From contig CABVCJ010000080.1 in the NCBI GenBank assembly GCA_902496845.1, forward strand, positions 1 to 7,647: a stretch of DNA of 7,647 nt, in the 5' to 3' direction. The DNA is from an uncultured Collinsella sp. Lineage in GTDB: Bacteria > Actinomycetota > Coriobacteriia > Coriobacteriales > Coriobacteriaceae. Under the pieces are notes generated by a model. It saw nothing but the letters and a program-made list of their open reading frames with translations, had not been told where the DNA came from and did not search any database. The translations under genes were made by a program, and so were the position numbers. Shown in pieces: positions 1-5,615 of this stretch; the first letter of the stretch is position 1, and the number at the start of each line of letters is the position of its first letter.

Positions 1-166
1 CCCCGCCGCCCATGAGTTCATCGGCGGTCCAAGGGCGGTCGCTCATCACGTCGTCCAGGCTCAACGCAAACAGATCGTCTTCGCCCTCGTCAAACGCGCG
101 TTTCGCATGCCTGGCGGCAGAAACGAAGCCTCCGCGGCCGTTGCGTGATGCGTTGCTCGACCCCAT
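1..166 (-). CDS. Unrecognised protein, N-terminal 55 codons only (runs off left edge)
   Basis: An open frame starts with ATG at 166-164 on the minus strand and stays open to the window edge. It encodes a start of the form MGSSNASRNGRGGF, a basic patch (RHAKRAF, residues 19-25), then an acidic stretch (DEGEDDLFALSLDDVMSD, about residues 26-43). A Shine-Dalgarno AAAGGA (plus 176-181) lies 9 nt upstream, and a TATAAT box lies 35 nt upstream of the ATG. The nearer upstream ATG at 176 is in another frame and soon meets a stop, so 166 is preferred. No signal peptide, membrane segment or known domain is visible. The regulator is transcribed in the same direction upstream of it, with a 124-bp gap. 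I do not recognise the family; the call rests on start signals and an open frame. Confidence 0.6.
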   Translation of the reverse strand, partial: MGSSNASRNGRGGFVSAARHAKRAFDEGEDDLFALSLDDVMSDRPWTADELMGGG

Positions 167-200
167 CTTGTTCCATCCTTTCGAACTGTCTATCTCATCG

Positions 201-206
201 ATTATA
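201..206 (-). promoter_or_regulatory. Candidate -10 box (TATAAT) for the gene at 1-166
   Basis: The minus strand reads a perfect TATAAT here, 35 nt before the ATG at 166, which would give a leader of roughly 28 nt. No good -35 hexamer is seen at 16-18 bp spacing (ACTCGG or similar), so either the -35 is weak or the match is chance in a locally AT-rich patch. If real, the gene has its own promoter and is not only read through from the regulator. Confidence 0.4.
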
Positions 207-249
207 TGGAACTTGCCTTGCGGCCGAGTCTTGGATTCGTGCATTTTGG

Positions 250-288
250 AACTCGCGCCCAAAAGGGGAGGGGCGATCCGGCCGAGTT
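250..288 (-). terminator. Weak hairpin just downstream of the regulator gene
   Basis: AACTCG (250-255) pairs with CGAGTT (283-288), and CGCCC (256-260) pairs with GGGCG (271-275). This makes an 11-bp two-part stem with a 7-nt one-sided bulge, placed 2-41 nt after the regulator stop codon. No T-run follows on the minus strand, so it is not a standard intrinsic terminator. It may mark a 3' end or be incidental GC-rich pairing. Confidence 0.25.
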
Positions 289-290
289 GC

Positions 291-944
291 CTACTTGTCG
301 CCGGCGGCAGCCTTTGCCTCGTTGAGGTAGCTATAGAAGCTGTACTTAGAGATGCCAAAGAACTCGCAGGCACGCTCGCTCGACTTGGAAATGAGGAAGG
401 CGCCGCGACGGTCGAGGTAGCCAATGGCGCGAATGCGCTCATCTTTGGTCATAAGGGCTGCGGGCTTGCCCACGTATTGCTCGCACTCGCGCAGCAGATC
501 TTCGAGCAGGTCGCCGATGTTTTTGGTAATGGGCTCGGGCTCGGTGTAGCCCGTGGCGCCGGTGCCGGTAAAGGCATCGAGCGAGCGCTCAAAAGCTTTC
601 ATGAGCGTAATGTCAAAGTTAATGCCCAAAATGCCGACGGGCTTGCCCTCGTCGTTGCGGATAAAGATGGTCGAGGACTTGAGCAGCTTGCCATCGGTGG
701 TTTTGGTGAGGTATGGCTCGCGGTCGTGCACGTCGGTGATGCCCTCGTGCATGGACTCAAACACAATATGGCTGGGGCCGTCACCCAGTTTGCGCCCGCT
801 GACGTGGCCGTTTTCGATCACTACGATGGAGTGGTCCACGTCCTCGGTCTCCAGGTCGTGGACGACGACTTCGCAGTTGGGGCCAAATTGGAGCGCCAGG
901 CCGTGTGCAAGGCGCTTGTAGAACTCAATCTGTGCGGGGGTCAT
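291..944 (-). CDS. YheO/DauR-type transcriptional regulator (PAS-like sensor + HTH)
   Basis: A 217-aa DNA-binding regulator. Residues about 6-115 fit the YheO-like PAS domain: CEVVVHDLE (24-32), SGRKLGDGPS (49-58) and the signature KSSTIFIRNDEGKPVGILGINFD (89-111). A linker rich in Pro, Glu and Thr follows. Residues about 150-211 fit the C-terminal HTH_22 domain, ending in ISKSSERACEFFGISKYSFYSYL, which has the usual shape of a helix-turn-helix. Family members such as DauR control amino-acid catabolic genes; the ligand here is unknown. The ATG at 944 is chosen because AGGAAGG (plus 950-956) sits 5 nt upstream. A GTG at 974 would add 10 residues but would put this SD inside the gene. It is divergent from ygeX across 277 bp that carry twin palindromes, so it probably controls the catabolic genes and possibly itself (inference). 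Confidence 0.9.
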   Translation of the reverse strand: MTPAQIEFYKRLAHGLALQFGPNCEVVVHDLETEDVDHSIVVIENGHVSGRKLGDGPSHIVFESMHEGITDVHDREPYLTKTTDGKLLKSSTIFIRNDEGKPVGILGINFDITLMKAFERSLDAFTGTGATGYTEPEPITKNIGDLLEDLLRECEQYVGKPAALMTKDERIRAIGYLDRRGAFLISKSSERACEFFGISKYSFYSYLNEAKAAAGDK

Positions 945-949
945 AGGTG

Positions 950-956
950 CCTTCCT
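950..956 (-). promoter_or_regulatory. Ribosome binding site deciding the regulator start
   Basis: The minus strand reads AGGAAGG 5 nt before the ATG at 944. It favours ATG 944 over the in-frame GTG at 974. Confidence 0.7.
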
Positions 957-1063
957 AAAAATTAGTTTGGGCACACTTTGCCATAAACCACACCTGTTCG
1001 CAAATAACGAAAGCGGCGCTGCGTTATGTAACCGTTCGGCGACGAAAAGGTACCGATTACGGC

Positions 1064-1078
1064 AACAAACAATTTGTT
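1064..1078. promoter_or_regulatory. Candidate operator 1: AACAAA-caa-TTTGTT
   Basis: A 15-bp palindrome with perfect 6-bp arms and a 3-bp centre, in the gap between the divergent regulator and ygeX. The same arms and spacing recur at 1115-1129, so it is a repeated site rather than a lone AT-rich accident. It is 119 bp upstream of the regulator ATG. The natural candidate binder is the YheO-type regulator encoded next door (inference). Confidence 0.6.
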
Positions 1079-1114
1079 AGGTATATCAATCAAAATGTGT
1101 GATAGAACAGTGCT

Positions 1115-1129
1115 AACAAACTTTTTGTT
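1115..1129. promoter_or_regulatory. Candidate operator 2: AACAAA-ctt-TTTGTT
   Basis: Second copy of the 15-bp palindrome, in the same orientation. The shared string is AACAAAC-WW-TTTGTT-W-GG, with centres 51 bp apart, close to five helical turns. Its right edge overlaps TTGGCA (1129-1134), a 5/6 match to a -35 box. The best following -10-like string, CATAAA (1155-1160), is spaced 20 bp, so the ygeX promoter itself is uncertain. The site lies 92 bp upstream of the ygeX ATG. Confidence 0.6.
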
Positions 1130-1221
1130 TGGCATCCACATAAAAGTTCAGTCGCATAAATGGGAATGGGCTGAAACGCGTATGCGGGGGCCGGCAAGAG
1201 AGGACTTAAGGAGTTCACCGT

Positions 1222-2436
1222 ATGGCCGATAAGATCCAGTGGGCGGGCAACACGATGCCCAAGAGCGATGACAAGCACTTGGGAATCATGAGCCTCGACC
1301 ACGTGAAGAAGGCCCGCGCCTTCCACCAGTCGTTCCCTCAATATACCGTTACTCCGCTTGCCCGCCTGGACGGTCAGGCTGCGCGCCTGGGCCTGTCCAA
1401 CCTGTGCGTTAAGGACGAGAGCTATCGCTTTGGCCTCAACGCCTTCAAGGTCCTGGGCGGTTCGTTTGCCATGGCCAATTATATTGCCGACGAGACCGGC
1501 AAGGACGTTGCCGAGTGCACCTTCGATTACCTGACCTCCGATCAGCTTGCCAAGGACTTTGGCCAGGCCACCTTCTTTACCGCCACCGACGGCAACCATG
1601 GCCGCGGCGTGGCATGGGCTGCCAACAAGCTGGGCCAGAAGGCCGTCGTGCACATGCCCAAGGGTTCCACCAAGCCCCGCTTTGATAACATCGCCGCCGA
1701 GGGCGCCACGGTGACCATCGAAGAAGTCAACTACGACGAGTGCGTGCGCATGGCCGCCGCCGAGGCCGACGCCTGCGAGCGCGGCGTCATCGTTCAGGAC
1801 ACCGCCTGGGAGGGCTACGAGAAGATCCCGTCCTGGATCATGGAGGGCTACGGCACCATGGCTTCCGAGGCTGCCGAGCAGCTGCGCGAGATGGCCATCA
1901 ACCGCCCGACGCACGTCTTTGTCCAGGCTGGCGTAGGCTCGCTCGCCGGCGCCGTGGTGGGCTACTTCACCAACCTGTATCCCGATAACCCGCCCACCTT
2001 CGTCGTGGTCGAGTGCGCGCCTGCCGCCTGCCTGTACAAGGGCGCTGCCGCCGGCGACGGCGACCCGCGCATCGTGGACGGCGACATGCCCTCCATCATG
2101 GCCGGCCTGTGCTGCGGCGAGCCCAACATTCTGGGCTGGGATATCCTGCGCAACCACGCCACTGCCTTTGTGTCCTGCCCCGACTGGGTCACCGCTCGCG
2201 GCATGCGCACCCTGGGCGCTCCCGAGAAGGGCGACCCGCGCGTCATCTCCGGCGAGTCCGGCGCGGTGACCACCGGCCTGGTCGAGACCCTCATGCTCGA
2301 TCCCGAGTACGCCGAGCTCAAGGAGCTCATCGGCCTGGACAAGACGAGCTCCGTGCTCTGCTTCTCCACCGAGGGCGACACGGACCCCGACCAGTATCGC
2401 CGCATCGTCTGGGAGGGCGAGTATCCGACCTGCTAG
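1222..2436 (+). CDS. ygeX: 2,3-Diaminopropionate ammonia-lyase (PLP enzyme)
   Basis: A 404-aa cytosolic fold-type II PLP enzyme that would convert 2,3-diaminopropionate to pyruvate and two ammonia; E. coli YgeX is about 398 aa. The motif ESYRFGLNAFKVLGGS (66-81) contains the PLP Schiff-base lysine K76. TATDGNHGRGVAWAA (120-134) and VQDTAWEGYE (191-200) carry D123 and D193, the equivalents by motif of the two catalytic aspartates known in E. coli/Salmonella DAPAL. QAGVGSLAG (235-243) is the phosphate-binding loop, and SGESGAVTTG (343-352) is the late conserved loop. No residue appears missing. The ATG has TAAGGAG (1207-1213) 8 nt upstream. It is the first gene of the catabolic set and the direct neighbour of the twin-palindrome region. 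Codon use is strongly biased, suggesting high expression. Threonine dehydratase-like relatives are the main alternative, but the whole-length motif match favours DAPAL. Confidence 0.95.
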   Translation: MADKIQWAGNTMPKSDDKHLGIMSLDHVKKARAFHQSFPQYTVTPLARLDGQAARLGLSNLCVKDESYRFGLNAFKVLGGSFAMANYIADETGKDVAECTFDYLTSDQLAKDFGQATFFTATDGNHGRGVAWAANKLGQKAVVHMPKGSTKPRFDNIAAEGATVTIEEVNYDECVRMAAAEADACERGVIVQDTAWEGYEKIPSWIMEGYGTMASEAAEQLREMAINRPTHVFVQAGVGSLAGAVVGYFTNLYPDNPPTFVVVECAPAACLYKGAAAGDGDPRIVDGDMPSIMAGLCCGEPNILGWDILRNHATAFVSCPDWVTARGMRTLGAPEKGDPRVISGESGAVTTGLVETLMLDPEYAELKELIGLDKTSSVLCFSTEGDTDPDQYRRIVWEGEYPTC

Positions 2437-2451
2437 CAGACTGACCTGTCC

Positions 2452-2569
2452 GGAGGCAGCCGGAGGACTTTACTCCCTGCTCGGACAGTCCTGCTCGCAC
2501 GGAGAGCACATTAAGTGCTCTCCGGCTCGTGCGGAACTCGCGACGGAGCAAAGTCCTCCGTCCGCCTCC
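2452..2569. repeat. 118-bp long imperfect palindromic element between ygeX and ygeY
   Basis: Nested inverted repeats: GGAGGC (2452-2457) with GCCTCC (2564-2569); CGGAGGACTTT (2461-2471) with AAAGTCCTCCG (2550-2560), 11 bp perfect, set off by a 3x3 internal loop; and a central CGGAGAGCAC (2500-2509)/GTGCTCTCCG (2515-2524) stem with loop ATTAA. CCTGCTCG is also directly repeated at 2476 and 2490. No T-run follows, so it is not a standard terminator. It resembles a dispersed palindromic intergenic element or a small non-autonomous (MITE-like) remnant. As RNA it would form a long structured 3' region of the ygeX message. No protein-coding gene is supported in this gap. Confidence 0.7.
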
Positions 2570-2608
2570 TATGGTTACTTGCTTGTGGGGTGCTCGATCT
2601 CACGCTGC

Positions 2609-2648
2609 TTGGCACAAGTGATCTATCTGAAATATCTACCTGTAGGTA
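2609..2648 (+). promoter_or_regulatory. Candidate ygeY promoter with a palindrome at the expected +1
   Basis: TTGGCA (2609-2614) is a 5/6 match to a -35 box. TATCTA (2633-2638), 18 bp on, is only a 3/6 match to a -10. The 12-bp palindrome TACCT-gt-AGGTA (2637-2648) follows, where transcription would start. It is 25 nt before the ygeY ATG, so it could be an operator or a small 5' hairpin. Evidence is weak; the 237-bp gap after ygeX makes a separate promoter plausible. Confidence 0.3.
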
Positions 2649-2657
2649 AACCCTTGT

Positions 2658-2664
2658 AGAAAGG
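2658..2664 (+). promoter_or_regulatory. Ribosome binding site deciding the ygeY start
   Basis: AGAAAGG lies 9 nt before ATG 2674. A TTG at 2665 directly abuts this SD and cannot be used with it, so ATG 2674 is preferred. Confidence 0.75.
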
Positions 2665-2673
2665 TTGACTGTT

Positions 2674-4059
2674 ATGACTAAGGAACTCGATTTCGAGGCA
2701 ATTAAAAACGCTGCTGAGTCCCACCGTGCTGATATGACGCGTTTTCTTCGCGCAATGATTAGCCATCCCTCTGAGTCCTGCGAGGAGGGCGAGGTTGTTG
2801 CTTGCATCAAGGCCGAGATGGAGAGCCTTGGCTATGACGAGGTCAAGGTCGACGGCCTGGGCAATGTTATGGGCTTTATGGGCGAGGGCGACAAGATCAT
2901 CGCCATCGACTCTCACATCGACACCGTCGGCATCGGCAACATCGAGAACTGGGATGCCGATCCCTATGAGGGCTACGAGACCGACGAGATCATCTACGGC
3001 CGCGGTGGCTCCGACCAGGAGGGTGGCATGGCTTCTGCTACCTATGCTGCCAAGATGATGAAGGACATGGGCCTCATCCCCGAGGGCTACAAGATCATGG
3101 TCGTCGGTACCGTCCAGGAAGAGGACTGCGACGGCATGTGCTGGCAGTACATTTACAACAAGGACGGCATTAAGCCCGAGTTCGTCATTTCCACCGAGCC
3201 CACCGACGGCGGCATCTATCGCGGTCACCGCGGCCGCATGGAGATCCGCGTCGACGTTCACGGCACCTCCTGCCACGGCTCCGCTCCCGACCGCGGCGAC
3301 AACGCCATCTACAAGATGGCCGACATCATCGCCGACGTCCGCGCCCTCAACAACAACGGCTGCGACGAGTCGACCGACATCAAGGGCCTCGTCAAGATGC
3401 TCGACCCCAAGTACAACCCCGAGCACTACGAGGATGCCCGCTTCCTGGGCCGCGGCACCTGCACCGTCAGCCAGATCTTCTACACCAGCCCCAGCCGCTG
3501 CGCTGTCGCTGACTCCTGCGCCATCTCCATCGACCGTCGTATGACCGCCGGTGAGACCTGGGAGTCCTGTCTGGACGAGATCCGTAACCTGCCGGCCGCC
3601 AAGAAGTACGGCGACGACGTGAAGGTCTCCATGTACATGTACGACCGTCCGTCCTGGACCGGCGAGGTCTACGAGACCGAGGCTTACTTCCCCACGTGGA
3701 TCAACAAGGAGACCGCTCCGCACGTCAAGGCCCTCGTCGACGCCCACAAGGCCATGTTCGGTGACGGGCGCATCGGCTGCGAGCCTAGCATGGACAAGCG
3801 CACCGGTCGTCCGCTGTGCGACAAGTGGACCTTCTCCACGAACTGCGTCTCCATCCAGGGCCGCTACGGCATCCCCTGCGTCGGCTTTGGTCCGGGTGCC
3901 GAGTCTCAGGCTCACGCTCCCAACGAGGTCACCTACAAGGACGACCTGGTCACCGCTGCCGCCATGTATGTGGCTGCCCTGAACCTCTACGATCCGAGCC
4001 AGGCCGATGGCGACGCCACCGTGTTCCGCGCCGGTCTGACCAACAACAAGATCGACTAG
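2674..4059 (+). CDS. ygeY: YgeY family M20 metallo-amidohydrolase/peptidase
   Basis: A 461-aa cytosolic two-zinc hydrolase of the M20 (ArgE/DapE/YgeY) family, for cleavage of an amide or ureido bond; the exact substrate is not proved by sequence. The full metal site is visible: H81 and D83 in SHIDTVG, D114 in GGSDQEGG, general base and ligand E149/E150 in TVQEEDCDG, E175 in STEPTDGG, and H414 in AHAPNE. The dimerisation (lid) domain spans about residues 185-305, with GRMEIRVDVHGTSCHGSAP and TSPSRCAVADSCAISIDRR. As I recall, the E. coli protein is near 400 aa; the surplus here lies around residues 228-257, around 366-382 and in a C-terminal tail (about 440-461). It sits between ygeX and ygeW, matching the E. 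coli neighbourhood, which ties it to 2,3-diaminopropionate formation in purine breakdown (inference). Codon bias is strong. ArgE or DapE proper is less likely given the close YgeY-type motifs. Confidence 0.93.
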   Translation: MTKELDFEAIKNAAESHRADMTRFLRAMISHPSESCEEGEVVACIKAEMESLGYDEVKVDGLGNVMGFMGEGDKIIAIDSHIDTVGIGNIENWDADPYEGYETDEIIYGRGGSDQEGGMASATYAAKMMKDMGLIPEGYKIMVVGTVQEEDCDGMCWQYIYNKDGIKPEFVISTEPTDGGIYRGHRGRMEIRVDVHGTSCHGSAPDRGDNAIYKMADIIADVRALNNNGCDESTDIKGLVKMLDPKYNPEHYEDARFLGRGTCTVSQIFYTSPSRCAVADSCAISIDRRMTAGETWESCLDEIRNLPAAKKYGDDVKVSMYMYDRPSWTGEVYETEAYFPTWINKETAPHVKALVDAHKAMFGDGRIGCEPSMDKRTGRPLCDKWTFSTNCVSIQGRYGIPCVGFGPGAESQAHAPNEVTYKDDLVTAAAMYVAALNLYDPSQADGDATVFRAGLTNNKID

Positions 4060-4080
4060 TCCCATTCCTCGATCTTGTTG
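4044..4080 (+). other. 12-bp perfect stem-loop overlapping the ygeY stop codon
   Basis: CAACAAGATCGA (4044-4055), the last codons of ygeY, pairs perfectly with TCGATCTTGTTG (4069-4080). The 13-nt loop includes the TAG stop. It is followed by GC-rich sequence rather than a T-run, so it is not a usual intrinsic terminator. It may protect the 3' end of the message, pause polymerase or feed Rho. The rest of the gap to ygeW (4081-4261) shows only a TTGACT (about 4114) without a convincing -10, and no gene. Confidence 0.55.
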
Positions 4081-4261
4081 AGCCGGGGGCCGCTCGTGTC
4101 CCTGGCACTCCCCGTTGACTTGGGGCCCGCGGTCGTTATCTCCCATGCTTCCTCAACGGTGGCGGGTCCTCGTCATGGTGCTCTGCATGTTCTAGCCACA
4201 CGCGCATGCCGGAGCACATCTACTCATTGCGATCGTTTCATCTTTTCGAAAGGACATTTCC

Positions 4262-5464
4262 ATGGACGCCAAGTTTACCGAGCTCGTCGAGCAGCTGAAC
4301 GGCCTCGATTTTAAGGGTATGTACGGCAGCGACTTCCTGCACACCTGGGATAAGACCACCGATGAGCTCAAGGCGCTCTACATCGTCGCCGACGCCCTGC
4401 GCGAGCTGCGCGAGAACAACGTTTCGTCCAAGATCTTCGACTCGGGCCTGGCCGTCTCCCTGTTCCGTGACAACTCCACCCGTACGCGCTTCTCCTTCTC
4501 TAAGGCCGCCAACCTGCTCGGCCTTGAGCTGCAGGACCTGGACGAGAAGAAGTCCCAGATCGCTCACGGCGAGACCGTCCGTGAGACCGCTACCATGATC
4601 TCCTTCATGGCCGACGTCATCGGCATCCGCGATGACATGTACATCGGAAAGGGCGACGCCTACATGGCCGAGGTCTCCGAGTCCGTACAGCAGGCCTACG
4701 AGGACGGCGTTCTGGATCACCGTCCCACGCTCATCTCCCTGCAGTCCGATTCCGACCACCCCACGCAGTCCTCTGCCGACATGCTCTACCTCATCAACGA
4801 GTTTGGCGGCCTTGAGAACCTCAAGGGCAAGAAGGTTGCCGTCACCTGGGCCTATTCGCCCTCTTACGGCAAGCCGCTGTCCTGCCCGCAGTCGCTGATC
4901 AGCCTGCTGCCCCGCTTTGGCATGGACGTCACCCTGGCCCACCCCGAGGGCTACGACCTCATGCCCGAGGTCGTCGAGCGCGCCAAGGGCTATGCCGCCG
5001 AGTCCGGCACCACCTTTAAGCAGGTCAACACCATGGCCGAGGCCTTCGAGGGCGCCGACATCGTGATCCCCAAGAGCTGGGCTCCGTTTGCCGCCATGGA
5101 GAAGCGCACCAACCTGTACGCTGAGGGCGACGACGCCGGCATCGCAGCGCTCGAGAAGGAGCTGCTCGCCCAGAACGCTACCCATCAGGACTGGTGCTCC
5201 ACGACCGAGCTCATGGAGAATACCGCCAACGGCCAGGACACCATCTTTATGCACCCGCTGCCCGCCGACATCTCCGGTGTCTCCTGCGAGCACGGCGAGG
5301 TTAACGCTGACGTCTTCGACATGCACCGCGTGGGCATGTACAAGGAGGCCAGCTACAAGCCGTATGCCATCGCAGCCATGATGTTCCTGCAGAAGGTTGC
5401 CGATCCCGCCGCTACCCTCAAGGCCCTCGACGAGCGCAACACCGCCCGTTGGCTCCAGGCCTAA
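4262..5464 (+). CDS. ygeW: YgeW-type knotted catabolic transcarbamylase
   Basis: A 400-aa carbamoyltransferase; E. coli YgeW is about 396 aa and is described as a knotted, ancestral catabolic transcarbamylase. In the catabolic direction it would phosphorolyse a carbamoylated amine to carbamoyl phosphate plus amine. The carbamoyl-phosphate site is intact: FRDNSTRTRFSFSKAANLLG (68-87) with STRTR at 72-76, DHPTQSSADMLYL (165-177), and HPLPADISGV (331-340). The C-terminal domain begins near LKGKKVAVTWAYSPSYGKPLSCPQS (187-211), a region longer than in OTCases and consistent with the knot/YgeW class. DVDMHRVG-like DVFDMHRVGMYKEASYKPYAI (350-370) replaces the ornithine-specific features, so argF/arcB is unlikely. 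ATG 4262 has GAAAGGA (4248-4254) 7 nt upstream. A terminator follows. Carbamate kinase, expected to use the product, is not in the window. Confidence 0.94.
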   Translation: MDAKFTELVEQLNGLDFKGMYGSDFLHTWDKTTDELKALYIVADALRELRENNVSSKIFDSGLAVSLFRDNSTRTRFSFSKAANLLGLELQDLDEKKSQIAHGETVRETATMISFMADVIGIRDDMYIGKGDAYMAEVSESVQQAYEDGVLDHRPTLISLQSDSDHPTQSSADMLYLINEFGGLENLKGKKVAVTWAYSPSYGKPLSCPQSLISLLPRFGMDVTLAHPEGYDLMPEVVERAKGYAAESGTTFKQVNTMAEAFEGADIVIPKSWAPFAAMEKRTNLYAEGDDAGIAALEKELLAQNATHQDWCSTTELMENTANGQDTIFMHPLPADISGVSCEHGEVNADVFDMHRVGMYKEASYKPYAIAAMMFLQKVADPAATLKALDERNTARWLQA

Positions 5465-5490
5465 AGCCGGGTTGAGGTAAGCCATGTAAA

Positions 5491-5528
5491 GGGGCGCTCT
5501 GCCAACCGGCGGGGTGCCCCCTTTTTTT
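5491..5528 (+). terminator. Rho-independent terminator after ygeW
   Basis: GGGGCGC (5491-5497) pairs with GTGCCCC (5514-5520), including one G-U pair, and the loop holds a small GCC/GGC helix. C then seven T residues (5522-5528) follow directly. It lies 26 nt after the ygeW stop and separates ygeX-ygeY-ygeW from mocA-hyuA. GCCGGGTTG (5466-5474) can instead pair with CAACCGGC (5503-5510), with one bulged G, and this conflicts with the terminator stem. Confidence 0.9.
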
Positions 5529-5532
5529 GCAT

Positions 5533-5574
5533 CGCGGGCGTGCGGGATAAGCGCTTTCGATGTGGATGCCCGCG
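5533..5574 (+). other. Stem-loop in the mocA leader region
   Basis: CGCGGGCGT (5533-5541) pairs with ATGCCCGCG (5566-5574), 9 bp with one G-U, around a 24-nt loop that contains the palindrome AAGCGCTT (5549-5556). It follows the terminator and precedes the mocA SD. A TACGAT at 5589-5594 could be a -10 for mocA, in which case this hairpin lies in promoter DNA rather than in the RNA leader. Function is unknown, and GC-rich pairing by chance is possible. Confidence 0.35.
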
Positions 5575-5615
5575 GCGCGAGTTATGGGTACGATGGTTTC
5601 AGGGGAGGTATCACC

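Noticed and set aside
12..965. Plus-strand 317-aa open frame
   Set aside because: It lies antisense to the regulator and to the partial gene at 1-166, has no recognisable domains and is low-complexity (Ala/Gly/Val rich). The minus-strand regulator has clear family motifs.
1098..1113. CRP-like TGTGA half site upstream of ygeX
   Set aside because: The second half reads AGTGC rather than TCACA; one half site is not enough.
1090..2157. 355-aa minus-strand frame opposite ygeX
   Set aside because: Antisense composition only; ygeX has a full set of PLP-enzyme motifs.
2452..2569. The long palindrome as a standard intrinsic terminator or CRISPR/tRNA-like unit
   Set aside because: No T-run follows any stem, there are no regularly spaced repeats, and there is no cloverleaf or CCA end.
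2623..4146. 507-aa minus-strand frame opposite ygeY
   Set aside because: A shadow of strong C-ending codon bias, giving Val/Gly/Asp/Ala-rich antisense with no domain. The M20 motifs on the plus strand are decisive.
4075..4314. 79-aa frame in the ygeY-ygeW gap
   Set aside because: It overlaps the ygeW start in another frame, has no SD and no coding character.
4238..5485. 415-aa minus-strand frame opposite ygeW
   Set aside because: Same codon-bias shadow; composition is repetitive Gly/Val/Leu/Asp and no start signals are present.
5514..5615. Upstream extension of mocA to a GTG inside the terminator
   Set aside because: It starts in the terminator stem, the added residues do not belong to the nucleotidyltransferase fold, and a strong SD precedes ATG 5616.
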